A DNA stretch of 64,000 nt. Source: Bacillota bacterium. GTDB taxonomy: Bacteria > Bacillota > Clostridia > Acetivibrionales > DSM-1351. The notes beneath the pieces were generated by a model that saw only the letters and a list, made by a program, of their open reading frames with translations, was not told where the DNA came from and made no database searches. The translations under genes and the position numbers were made by a program. Numbering within the stretch: position 1 is the first letter of the stretch; each line of letters begins with the position of its first letter. The stretch is from the NCBI GenBank assembly GCA_023460955.1, contig JAEWOH010000060.1, positions 1 to 64,000 of the forward strand, written 5' to 3'. Positions 43,947 to 53,696 of this stretch are shown in pieces.

Positions 43947-46900
43947 TTATGGCGCCGTAAAGCTTCCTGATATTATTTTACTTGAACTGCAGGCGGCTGT
44001 TGTAGCTTCGGCATCTGTCAGTCCCCAGTTCTTGCTTACCCATATCTTATCGCCTACAACCAGGTTTGTATCACTGGTATCATTAAAGGTTATTGTTAAT
44101 ACCCTATGATCTGCTGACCAGGATATTGTCAGTTTAGGTGTCCCGGACAAAGACCATTTTTTGCTCACCTTACCTGTACCATCGGTCAGGATGAGGTAGT
44201 TTGCGATATTTGCCGCTGTAAGGGTATATTTTTCCTTAACCGGCTGATCGAAGGTTAACACTAGCTTGTCTCCGTTTGAGAAACTGCTGTCCCCATTTGC
44301 ATTAACAGCTTTTATGGAAGAAATCACAGGAACTGTGTTAAAGCTTCCGCCCAGTGCACCGGTACTTGAGTATACCTCAGAGGTATTAGCGGAATTCTTT
44401 ATACCGGCAGCTGGAGTTACAGTGACCACATCTCCAATCTTTAATGTAGAGCCCGTCATTGAGTTAAAGGTAATTAACAGCTCTTTACCGGTTGTATTGA
44501 ATTTACCTGTAATATCTGTTCCCCATTGGTGAAGCGCTCCGCCCTCAGTACCTATTTCAAACCAATCTGCTACCTGCTGCGCTGTTAATGACTGTCCGGC
44601 TTTATTTGTATTCTCCTCAAAAACAATCTTAACTGTAGCCTTCGTTGTTCCTGATGCAGGTGCAGCAGTCACTGTTATTATGTTAGCCGTAAAATTCAGT
44701 TCTGCAGCTTGACTTGCAAGCTGTATAGAACTTGCCTTGAACCTTACCAGAACCTTTTTGGTACCTGCAAAGTTCCCGGATATATCTCCACTTACCCAGT
44801 CTTTGCCATCGTTACTGCTGTACTCATGGATAGCCAAAAGCCCTGTCACTGAATTTAATGTATCATCAGCAGTCACTTCAGGTGCCTCAGGTCTTTCCGG
44901 AATACTGTCTACTGTCTTACCAAAGGAAGGTAATTTGGAATCCTTACCCGCCGACGTAGGTGCTGTAGCAGCAGTTCTCAGTTCAAGGTCTCCCGGGGTA
45001 AAAACAACTCCTTTTGTTGTTGTTTTTGCCGGTAAAGGCTTCCAGGTTCCTTCTGAAACTCTGTATTCCATACTTATAGTAGAATAATTCACTATGGTCC
45101 CGGCAGCAATATTGTAATCTATCAAGCTTCTGACAATTACACTGTTGTTGCCCCTGCTCAACGTTATAGTAATTTTGTTGTCAGGATTCAAAGTCTCTCT
45201 TATCAGGAGCTTCAAATCAGGCATTACATCGTCATACACAAAATTAACCTTTGTTGTGCCTCCAAGGCATGGTGTCCATGTATAACCATCCAGACTGTAC
45301 TGCATCTGATTGGTGGTACTTATTAAAACGTTATTTGCAAGATCAACATCCACCTTGCTTAAGTCAAGCTGTGAGGTTTTTAACTCCAGCTTGTACGGCA
45401 GACTAAGATTCTTGGCTGCAGAGGCATCCTCGCAAACTAAATAAATATCATAATCGGTTGATACTGTAAGCCCAGTTACCTTTACAACGATGTCCTTGCC
45501 AACATTTGCCGCGCTGACTATCTGTGTTATTTTCTTGGTATTTGATCTCACCTCTGTGTTTAAAGGTTGCATCGCTCCTCTTGTTAACGCAACAGCATAT
45601 ATGTTTCCGATTTCATTTGTATTAACCGTAATACTTATAGAATTATCCGACGGAGTTATTCCCGATTCAGGAACGGTAAATACAGGCGGCTTATTATCTA
45701 CCGTAACGGCGGTCACGGGGCTCTTATTTCCGCATAAATCTTCAGCATACATATATACTGTATAACCCCTGTTGTCAGTTAGGCTTGTCAACGTTACAGC
45801 GAATTCCGAATTAGCTGCCGCAACCTCATAAGTACCGGCTTTTACAACTGTTAAACCTCCGGCATTGCCAGACTTTATCTGTTCTGCTGACGGTGCAGTA
45901 TTATCCGGATTGTAGTTTACTGCAACATAGTATATGGTTGCAATGTCATTAAGCTTAACAAGAGCATCTGACTCATCAGCAGCGATTCTGCTGCCAGCCT
46001 TAGGATATCCTGTGGCAAACTGCGGAATTATACCGTCAATGGCAACATTGGAGGAACCCAGCGATAATCCGCTGCCAACCTCAGGAAGAACCTTGTTTGC
46101 AGCTGTTGTTGTGCCAATATTTACAACCGTTCCGTTAATTGAAGAACCCGACTTATATTCCAGCTGGATATTGTCATCTCCCGTTTGAACCTTGTAGGTA
46201 AATACAAGTGTTTCACTTCCGGAACCGCTTGAATAAACAGCATTCTTAGTTGTAGTTTTTCCCGTCAATGTTATAAGTGCTATGGTTGTCGACGCAGCAG
46301 CCGATGTAACAGTTACCTTTTTATCATACTTAACGCTGATACTTACTGTATCTCCAAATTTATACTTTCCTGTCGGAGCAGTTACACTCATTATCACAGC
46401 GGGAACTATAACCGTCACCGGGGTGATGGTTACTGTTCCATCAGCAGGTATATTAAAGGAGGATCCAATAACAGCGGACGCCGGTATGGTCAGCGATATT
46501 GTCTGAACAGCTGAAATATCATATGTAGATGCAGGGAACGATATATTCACAACTGTAGCTGATGACCTCACTACCTTTGCATTTTGCACAAGCTCCGCCC
46601 ACTGGTTTCCCGGATCGCTGTCAGGTTTGAAGCCGTTCAGCAGAGCATTTTTGATTGTCGGGTTTGTCGCTACATCATTAGCCCAGGTTACACCGTCCTT
46701 AAGCTCTATCTTTATAGTTTTTGAAGAACCTGCGACTATTTCATTTTCAGTAAAGGTTCCGGTCAATGCTGCCCCGGGCAGATTTTCAATAGTAATCGTC
46801 TGTGCAGCCGCTGCTGCCTTACCTCCCAATATGCAGGCTGCAGGTACTGTAAGCGTTACGGTCATGGTCTTGCTTATCTGGAACCCTGCAACTCTTGGGA

Positions 46901-49900
46901 AGGTAATTGTAACAACGTTGTCACTTGTTCGCGTTATACCTGCAGCACCCGGCGCAGAAGCCTGTGCGGCGTTCTTCAGAGCTGTGATGACATTGCTCCA
47001 TTGAGCAGCGTCTGTTGTTCCGCTAAGCTTAAGTTCAGTGTATAATGTGTTCCTTAAAGTGGCATTTGTTGCAATGTCATCAGCCCACTGTCCGTCATTC
47101 AGCGTTATAACCAGCGTTTTCCCGCCTGCTTCGATGTCTGCTTCTGATACAGGAGCTGAAATCAAGGTTCCGGATAAGGCCACACTTGTATTTGGCAGCT
47201 TCACCATTGCAGTTGTAAGCTTTATTTCTTTGAAGGACTTTATGGCACCCTGTGCGTCAACAGCAGCAAACAACAGATATTGTCCATCACTTGCTGGGAT
47301 GTTACCTCCGGTGTATTCCTTTAAGCCGGCAATCTTGCCATCCTTTAACACAATTCCCTGTGAGGAATTCTGCACAATGTACTGCAAGGTAGTTCCTGAT
47401 GGCAATACTATTCCTGATGTATCAACCTTAGTTGTATAATAACTTGTTCCGGGAACAGGGCTGCTGCTCATTTCCAGTTCCTCTGCCCTTACCTGTATGC
47501 ATGCAAAGCCTTTTACAGAATTTGCAGCAGGATCAACAACATATAGGACAACGTATTTACCCTGTGTTATATCTATGTTTGCTCCGGTTGCATAACCGTC
47601 AATTGTATTAGGTGCAGTAACCGAGAGCTTTGTATTGAGCAGAGGAGCAGCTACCGGTGTATTCACCACCTGTACAATCCACTTTTCCTGAATATTTTGA
47701 AGCTCAGGAGCTCCAACCTTGTTCAGGTATGTAAATTTAACTGTACCAGCTGTTGTTCCCGGAGTCAGCTCAGAGTAGTTTCCTCCGCCCTTGGTTACGT
47801 CGTATTTTGTTAATTCAAATGCATAACCAGGATTAATTGCCGTTTCAGGAACCTTAATATTTGCATAAGCTATTACCTTTTTGTCATTATCCAGAGCAAC
47901 CAGCAACACATACTGATTTGCTTTAACAGCTATATCTGCCAGCGAATTGTATTGTCTGTAATCATTGTAGTTAGTTCCTGTTCCGCTTCCGAGTACAATT
48001 TCAGACCCGGCAGTTAAGGTTGTTGAACTATCCGAAACCTTTGCCGCACAACTCACTGCACCGGTCAGATTGCTCAGATTAATCATAAAGCGGGTAGTTC
48101 CCTTAACAGAACCTATTTCAGGACCTGAATAGTTATTGTCAAAGCCGGTTTCCAAAGGAGGCTTCAGCTCTGAATCACTGTCAATGAGAACAGATGTATA
48201 TGCCAAAACATTCCCCGAGCGATCCACAGCGGCAAGTACTACATAGTGCCCCATTTTCGTACTTATATCAGTACCCTGACTGTATGTCACAGCATTATCA
48301 AGCTTACTGCCCAGCATAAGCGTAAGGTCTGTCCCTGAATCTTTTACAACCCAACCTGCAAAAGTACTTGGCAACCCTATAGGATCAAGGCGTTCAAACC
48401 TTGTGGTTCCAGGAGTATTTCCTGCTACAGGAGGAGTAAAGTTCTCTGTAATACCTTCCTTCAGGAACGGAGCCTTGATTGGCTTAATGCTGCCCACGCC
48501 CACCTGAACCTGGAAGTATGCTTTTATCTTGTTATCAATGGTTGCCGCTACAAGTATCCAGTTATCAGGCTGTACCACAAAGTCCCCATTGCTGTCTCTG
48601 CTAATTAAGCCTGACGCATCTTCATCGTAGTGTAATTTGTTAAACTGTGCGGTTCCGGTCTTATATTTCCAAACAATTGTACCCTTGTCCTTATCAGGAA
48701 TATTGTTGGTTAACAGTGTAAAGTTCACTGTGCCGTCATTAGTACCAGGTCTTGGTCCGGAGTAGTCCACAGGGGTTTCCAGTACCTTTGCAAACGGAGT
48801 CTGGATAAGCTCGGAGCTCACCTGAATGTCTGCGTAAGCCTTTATTTTCCTTGGTATGGACGAATCCACAGCCAAAAGAATAATGTGGTCATTTACAGTA
48901 ACCGCAATATCCGGTTTAGGATTCACACTGTAATCATACTTTTTAGCACTTGTCGGCGGTGCAGTATCTATACCAATTTTCTCGGTCAATCCGTTAGGCT
49001 GAACGTAAATCATCCATTGAGTTGCCCCCGATATTGCTGCCAGGTTAAGGCTGCTGAATCGGGTTGTACCCTCGCTATAACCCTTTTCAAGAGCATATCC
49101 GGTAACCAGCGGCGCATCTGCCGGCTTGATTAACGACGCATCAACCTTTATATTTGCATATCCCTTTATTGTTCCATCTGTTGCCACAGCCAGCAGTACA
49201 ATATACTGGTTCGGACTGATTGTGATTTCTGCCTGTGTTGTAGCTGCAGCCAGCTCATTAAGCTCATTCTTGTATGAGAGCGTACTTATATTTGTTCCCT
49301 GTGACGGAACGCTAAAGGCTGCAGCTCCTGTTGCATACATCCATCTGGTCGCACCCGGCAGATTAGTAAACTTCAGCTCCTTCAGGCTTGTTGTTCCTGC
49401 GGTGCTGCCCACTGCCATCGTGTAATTGTCAGGTGTTTTGAGGGCAGGCAGGCTTAAGTTTTCAGCCGTCAGCCTAATGTTCGCAAAAGCCTTGACATGT
49501 CCATAGTTATCTGCTGCCAGCAATACAAAATACTTATTCTCATAGCCGGTTACACTCTTCTTCGCAGTGTACTCATAGAAGCCGTTAGGAATACTGCTGT
49601 CATATCCAAAGGAAAGCTCGGTATCTGACAACATGTAATACCATTTCTGAGCTCCGGCGATATCCCAGTTGTTCAATTCCTGGATCATAGTATATCCGCC
49701 TACCTGTCCGGGCTCAGGAATTGAATAGTGATACCCTATAGGAGTAGCAGCAGACTTTGGCTTGAGGACTGCTGCAAGTGGCTGCTTGATTTCCTCCAGG
49801 TTAAGTGTTTCATCAGCATAAGCCAGTACCTGCCCTGCCTCATTAACCGCAAGAATAAGCACATGCTGGTTAACTGTGACATTCTTGATTTCAGTTCCTT

Positions 49901-52900
49901 CCGGAGGATATATCTGTGTTCCTTCCACTATACATCCTGTATATGGTATGTCAAAGGCAGTATTCTGTATCTTATATTCCCACCTGTCGAAGCCGGTTAC
50001 ATTGTTCGGTCCTCCGGCTGGCAGCAATACAATAGTAGTAGAGTTGATAGTACTGCCAGGTATAAACTTATAGCCTGTAAAGGTCGGTGCATTTCCAGGC
50101 CTTATTCTTGAGGCGTTTACGGGAATATTTGCATAGGCCTTTACTCTGCCGTTCTTATCAGTCGCAACAAGAACTATCTTCTGTGTTGAAGAAGTAGGTT
50201 TAATGTCTGCCTTTGCAGTTCCATCGGCAGCATAGTCGACAAAGCCCACAGGGACTATGCTGTTCATTTGAGGAGCCTCCATAGCTTCATTCTGAACCTT
50301 GACCATGAACTTCTCGGCACCTACCAGCTTTTCAGAACCGTTAAGGTTCAAAGAGGAGAATCTTGTGGTAAACTCTTTAGAACCCATCTCAAGAGGACCG
50401 TAAATCCCATCTGTATCAAGCATCTCCGGAGCATTCTCGCCGCGTATCTGACCCGAACCGATTATCAGATCGGCATAAGCCTGAATCAGATCCTTTTTAG
50501 CCTCAATATCTGTTTTTACACCTACCAGCAGAATATGCCTGTTAGCAGCAATAGAAATATTATCGCCCTGCTTGTATTCTGCAAAGGTATTACCCTCTGA
50601 ATACTTCAGCGAGTATTCATACAATGAGGCATTCAATCCCGGTTTAACTGCATCCTTGGAAAGTTCAACCACCATCCATTTATCTATTTGATTTCCCGGA
50701 TTGAGGTACCTAATGCTTGTAGTTCCCAATTCTGTACCGATTTGAGGTATGCTGTAGTTATTTCCTGCCTGTAATACAGTTGCTTCCTTAGTTACAAGAT
50801 TGTCTGAAGCAAAAACATTTGCAAAGGCTTTAATCTTGTTATCCTTATCAACTGCTACAAGGAGCACATATTGATTAACTGTAAGTGGAATATCGTCTCC
50901 TTCTGTGTAGTTTCTTACACCAGTTCCTGTCAGAATTGAATCTTTGAAGACTAATTCTGATGAAGTATCCTGTATCTTTATCATCCAGTGGTGTGCATCC
51001 GGATAATTCAGTCCTGTCAATCTTAATGCACCGGCCTGAATACCTGACATTGCAAAGTAATGGATACCGTATTCCAGATTAGCGGCGTCGTAAGGCCTTA
51101 TCCAGCTTGCATCGATGGTAATATCCGCAAAGCCTTTCACCTTATCGTTATCGTCTATAGCTACAAGTCTGAGGTTCTGACCTGGTAATACCTGAATATT
51201 ATCTCCCTGTTTGTACACTGAATAGCCCATTCCGGTCAAAGCAGCATCATATGCCGGTTCTGATGGCTTAGCATCCTGTACGAGAATTGCCCATTTAGTT
51301 GAACCAAAGAAGCCCAGAGTTGAAAGCTTGGATATTTTTACAGTTCCGCCTGTAGAGCCATATTCAGGTATTGAATAATTCACATCCTGAACAAGTCTCC
51401 TCAAGCTGTCTGCGGTAAACACAGTCTTTTCGCTGTCTCCGGTGGTAGGAATCTTAGGTCCGTAACCATCGGCATCGGCAATTGCTGAGAAGGTATAATC
51501 TCCACCCGTCGGGATAACTTTATTCTTTAACTTAATAACAATTGTTCCACCCTGCTGCAAATCAATATTAGATAAGGATATAGTCTGGGTGTTCGGTATT
51601 TGTGACGCATCCAGAGCTTTCTCCTGGCCAGAGCCTATCTTGACAGCATCTGTCTCATAAGCTGCAAAGCTTGCAGGTAGCTTGAATACAAGCGTTCCGT
51701 TGGATATATTGTCTGCCGCTGTATACGTTAGAAGTATAATTTCCGCATTTTTTCCTGCTTCGCCGGCTGCCGGAGAGATAGTCAGCGTTCCGGGTATTGT
51801 AACATTTCCGGAGGTAACTATGACATCAAGGTCAACGATTTTAGCATTATAACCCGGGTACTGACCGGTAACATGAACTTTAGTGGTTCCGGTTGATAAC
51901 CCTTTAACAACACCCTTTTCGTTAACAGTAACTATCGAATTATTTGAAGATATGTATGCAAGGGTTGAATTAGAAGGATTTAAACCGATTACCTGTAAGG
52001 TTTCTGTGTTACCCTCCTGAATTATTATCTTATTGCTTGAGTTGCTATTAGCAATACTAAAGCTGACTGTAGATCTTGTGGGGTCAATTATGGTGCCGTT
52101 TATAACTGCAGAAACACCCGCAGCAATATAGAAGCTTGTAGGCCTGATATCCAGATTGACATCATTAGCATATATGTAAGCAGTATCTATTTTACCAAGA
52201 CCGGTTATTGTTGAGGCACCATTTGCTACTAAGTTTTTTATATACCCTTCTTTTTTGCTGCTAAGGTTAGAACCGGCTGAGGAAGGGTAAAGAGAGAGGT
52301 TTTCTACTGTTCCTTTGGTTATTGTTATTGAACTTGTATCGTTTACATTTAATTTTCCTACTATAACATTACCATCAATGGCAAGGACATTTCCCTTTGC
52401 CCCGGCTTCAATATTTAGCTCGCTTACTGTACCACCCTGAAGCTGAATAGTACTCTTGGAAGCCTGAGTAGAAAGAATTTTCTCAGTTCCTGACAGTATA
52501 TTCAAACATGCTGTGGAATCTTTTGATACTGCTATGGAATCCGAATCTCCATTAACATTTACATTCAGGTTACATTCATCAAGATTTATTTTCCCGAAAG
52601 AGCCTACAATTGTGGCAGTCTGATTAACCTCCGCAGCCTTTCCAAGGTTAATATTAACAAAGCCCTTCCCGCTGGTGAGATTTTGCTCGACAAGCTTGGC
52701 TCCCGATAAAATTGTGGTATTGTTAATTGTTGTAGAACCTTCTGTAAATATGCTTACATTTCCGTTGGGTTTTTGTACAACCATTTCATTAGCTACTCGT
52801 GAATTCTTGATAGTTACACCGTTGGCTCCGCCACCTCTGACAATAAACTTGCCCCGTATAGAAACATTATCCAGTTTGACGGTTCCTTCAGCAACTCCCT

Positions 52901-53615
52901 CACCGATTATAAGATCTCCTGATACTTCCATATCCTTCAGGTTAACAAGACTTTGAGCTATAAGCAGGTTGCCGGAAACATCCTGAGTGTAGGTCCCTTC
53001 TTTTACTATAACCTGACCAATACATTTATCCAGCATCTTAATGGCATCTATTAGTTTAATGACTCCCAGCGGTGCATATCTTCCGCTTGAAATTTCAGCT
53101 AAATATCCCTTTTCTATTACTGCAGCAAAAGCTCTTAATTCCTCTATAGATAGTTTTTCTGAATCACCAATTTTATTTATCAGCTTATCATCCTTAAGCT
53201 CCAGACCGAATACACGGGTAACCATTACTGCTGCCTCTACTCTGCTGAGACTTTTAAAAGGTTCGACACTTTTTCCCTTTTCATTCTGAATAAAGCCTGA
53301 AGCAACTGCTTTGGCTATTTCCTTTGCATACCACGAATCCTTCTGTACATCAGTAAAACTTATATCTGCCTGCCGTGAAGAGTTTAATATCTTATTTATA
53401 AACATAATAAAATCAATCTTTTGAACAGGCTTGGTCAGTTCTCCAGCACTAACACTTGATTCAATTATGCCCATGTTTTTCCACTTATTCAAAAGAGTCA
53501 TATCTGATGAATTAGCAACACTCATATCAATTGTGGCAGATAAAGCATTAATTGGAATTAGTATTAAATATATAATTGTAATCAAAATTGATACCGGTCT
53601 GGTACATTTTTTCAT
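43947..53615 (-). CDS. Giant SLH surface protein with about 13 tandem repeats, 3222 residues
   Basis: A 3222-residue secreted protein. A signal peptide (about 1-27) and SLH repeats (about 30-200, with SRVEAAVMVTRVFGLEL) are followed by a polymer-forming, beta-helix-like region (about 200-510) and an Ig-like (Big_2-type) domain (about 535-600). Residues 740-2140 hold about 13 degenerate repeats of roughly 108 residues, each with a TRW/KWxxxVQ-like strand, then NQYVLLVAVD and KAYANI. Two related domains (about 2150-2350: VITLNDGQWADDIATN and IKLKDGVTWANDVATN-like) and several Ig/Big_5-like beta domains follow. There is no catalytic motif. This looks like a very long cell-surface fibre or S-layer component. 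It follows the 789-residue SLH gene by 81 bp. Confidence 0.88.
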   Translation of the reverse strand: MKKCTRPVSILITIIYLILIPINALSATIDMSVANSSDMTLLNKWKNMGIIESSVSAGELTKPVQKIDFIMFINKILNSSRQADISFTDVQKDSWYAKEIAKAVASGFIQNEKGKSVEPFKSLSRVEAAVMVTRVFGLELKDDKLINKIGDSEKLSIEELRAFAAVIEKGYLAEISSGRYAPLGVIKLIDAIKMLDKCIGQVIVKEGTYTQDVSGNLLIAQSLVNLKDMEVSGDLIIGEGVAEGTVKLDNVSIRGKFIVRGGGANGVTIKNSRVANEMVVQKPNGNVSIFTEGSTTINNTTILSGAKLVEQNLTSGKGFVNINLGKAAEVNQTATIVGSFGKINLDECNLNVNVNGDSDSIAVSKDSTACLNILSGTEKILSTQASKSTIQLQGGTVSELNIEAGAKGNVLAIDGNVIVGKLNVNDTSSITITKGTVENLSLYPSSAGSNLSSKKEGYIKNLVANGASTITGLGKIDTAYIYANDVNLDIRPTSFYIAAGVSAVINGTIIDPTRSTVSFSIANSNSSNKIIIQEGNTETLQVIGLNPSNSTLAYISSNNSIVTVNEKGVVKGLSTGTTKVHVTGQYPGYNAKIVDLDVIVTSGNVTIPGTLTISPAAGEAGKNAEIILLTYTAADNISNGTLVFKLPASFAAYETDAVKIGSGQEKALDASQIPNTQTISLSNIDLQQGGTIVIKLKNKVIPTGGDYTFSAIADADGYGPKIPTTGDSEKTVFTADSLRRLVQDVNYSIPEYGSTGGTVKISKLSTLGFFGSTKWAILVQDAKPSEPAYDAALTGMGYSVYKQGDNIQVLPGQNLRLVAIDDNDKVKGFADITIDASWIRPYDAANLEYGIHYFAMSGIQAGALRLTGLNYPDAHHWMIKIQDTSSELVFKDSILTGTGVRNYTEGDDIPLTVNQYVLLVAVDKDNKIKAFANVFASDNLVTKEATVLQAGNNYSIPQIGTELGTTSIRYLNPGNQIDKWMVVELSKDAVKPGLNASLYEYSLKYSEGNTFAEYKQGDNISIAANRHILLVGVKTDIEAKKDLIQAYADLIIGSGQIRGENAPEMLDTDGIYGPLEMGSKEFTTRFSSLNLNGSEKLVGAEKFMVKVQNEAMEAPQMNSIVPVGFVDYAADGTAKADIKPTSSTQKIVLVATDKNGRVKAYANIPVNASRIRPGNAPTFTGYKFIPGSTINSTTIVLLPAGGPNNVTGFDRWEYKIQNTAFDIPYTGCIVEGTQIYPPEGTEIKNVTVNQHVLILAVNEAGQVLAYADETLNLEEIKQPLAAVLKPKSAATPIGYHYSIPEPGQVGGYTMIQELNNWDIAGAQKWYYMLSDTELSFGYDSSIPNGFYEYTAKKSVTGYENKYFVLLAADNYGHVKAFANIRLTAENLSLPALKTPDNYTMAVGSTAGTTSLKELKFTNLPGATRWMYATGAAAFSVPSQGTNISTLSYKNELNELAAATTQAEITISPNQYIVLLAVATDGTIKGYANIKVDASLIKPADAPLVTGYALEKGYSEGTTRFSSLNLAAISGATQWMIYVQPNGLTEKIGIDTAPPTSAKKYDYSVNPKPDIAVTVNDHIILLAVDSSIPRKIKAYADIQVSSELIQTPFAKVLETPVDYSGPRPGTNDGTVNFTLLTNNIPDKDKGTIVWKYKTGTAQFNKLHYDEDASGLISRDSNGDFVVQPDNWILVAATIDNKIKAYFQVQVGVGSIKPIKAPFLKEGITENFTPPVAGNTPGTTRFERLDPIGLPSTFAGWVVKDSGTDLTLMLGSKLDNAVTYSQGTDISTKMGHYVVLAAVDRSGNVLAYTSVLIDSDSELKPPLETGFDNNYSGPEIGSVKGTTRFMINLSNLTGAVSCAAKVSDSSTTLTAGSEIVLGSGTGTNYNDYRQYNSLADIAVKANQYVLLVALDNDKKVIAYANIKVPETAINPGYAFELTKYDVTKGGGNYSELTPGTTAGTVKFTYLNKVGAPELQNIQEKWIVQVVNTPVAAPLLNTKLSVTAPNTIDGYATGANIDITQGKYVVLYVVDPAANSVKGFACIQVRAEELEMSSSPVPGTSYYTTKVDTSGIVLPSGTTLQYIVQNSSQGIVLKDGKIAGLKEYTGGNIPASDGQYLLFAAVDAQGAIKSFKEIKLTTAMVKLPNTSVALSGTLISAPVSEADIEAGGKTLVITLNDGQWADDIATNATLRNTLYTELKLSGTTDAAQWSNVITALKNAAQASAPGAAGITRTSDNVVTITFPRVAGFQISKTMTVTLTVPAACILGGKAAAAAQTITIENLPGAALTGTFTENEIVAGSSKTIKIELKDGVTWANDVATNPTIKNALLNGFKPDSDPGNQWAELVQNAKVVRSSATVVNISFPASTYDISAVQTISLTIPASAVIGSSFNIPADGTVTITPVTVIVPAVIMSVTAPTGKYKFGDTVSISVKYDKKVTVTSAAASTTIALITLTGKTTTKNAVYSSGSGSETLVFTYKVQTGDDNIQLEYKSGSSINGTVVNIGTTTAANKVLPEVGSGLSLGSSNVAIDGIIPQFATGYPKAGSRIAADESDALVKLNDIATIYYVAVNYNPDNTAPSAEQIKSGNAGGLTVVKAGTYEVAAANSEFAVTLTSLTDNRGYTVYMYAEDLCGNKSPVTAVTVDNKPPVFTVPESGITPSDNSISITVNTNEIGNIYAVALTRGAMQPLNTEVRSNTKKITQIVSAANVGKDIVVKVTGLTVSTDYDIYLVCEDASAAKNLSLPYKLELKTSQLDLSKVDVDLANNVLISTTNQMQYSLDGYTWTPCLGGTTKVNFVYDDVMPDLKLLIRETLNPDNKITITLSRGNNSVIVRSLIDYNIAAGTIVNYSTISMEYRVSEGTWKPLPAKTTTKGVVFTPGDLELRTAATAPTSAGKDSKLPSFGKTVDSIPERPEAPEVTADDTLNSVTGLLAIHEYSSNDGKDWVSGDISGNFAGTKKVLVRFKASSIQLASQAAELNFTANIITVTAAPASGTTKATVKIVFEENTNKAGQSLTAQQVADWFEIGTEGGALHQWGTDITGKFNTTGKELLITFNSMTGSTLKIGDVVTVTPAAGIKNSANTSEVYSSTGALGGSFNTVPVISSIKAVNANGDSSFSNGDKLVLTFDQPVKEKYTLTAANIANYLILTDGTGKVSKKWSLSGTPKLTISWSADHRVLTITFNDTSDTNLVVGDKIWVSKNWGLTDAEATTAACSSSKIISGSFTAP

Positions 53616-53696
53616 AATGAACTCCGTTTCTTCTTTGTCAAAAGGTAATTAGCTCAAAGCGGTTTTATTTTCTTTCTACTTTGTTTACAAAAAGGG

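Noticed and set aside
43947..53615. DNA-level tandem repeat or CRISPR array
   Set aside because: The repeats are visible only at protein level and are strongly diverged in DNA; there are no regular spacers or cas genes.
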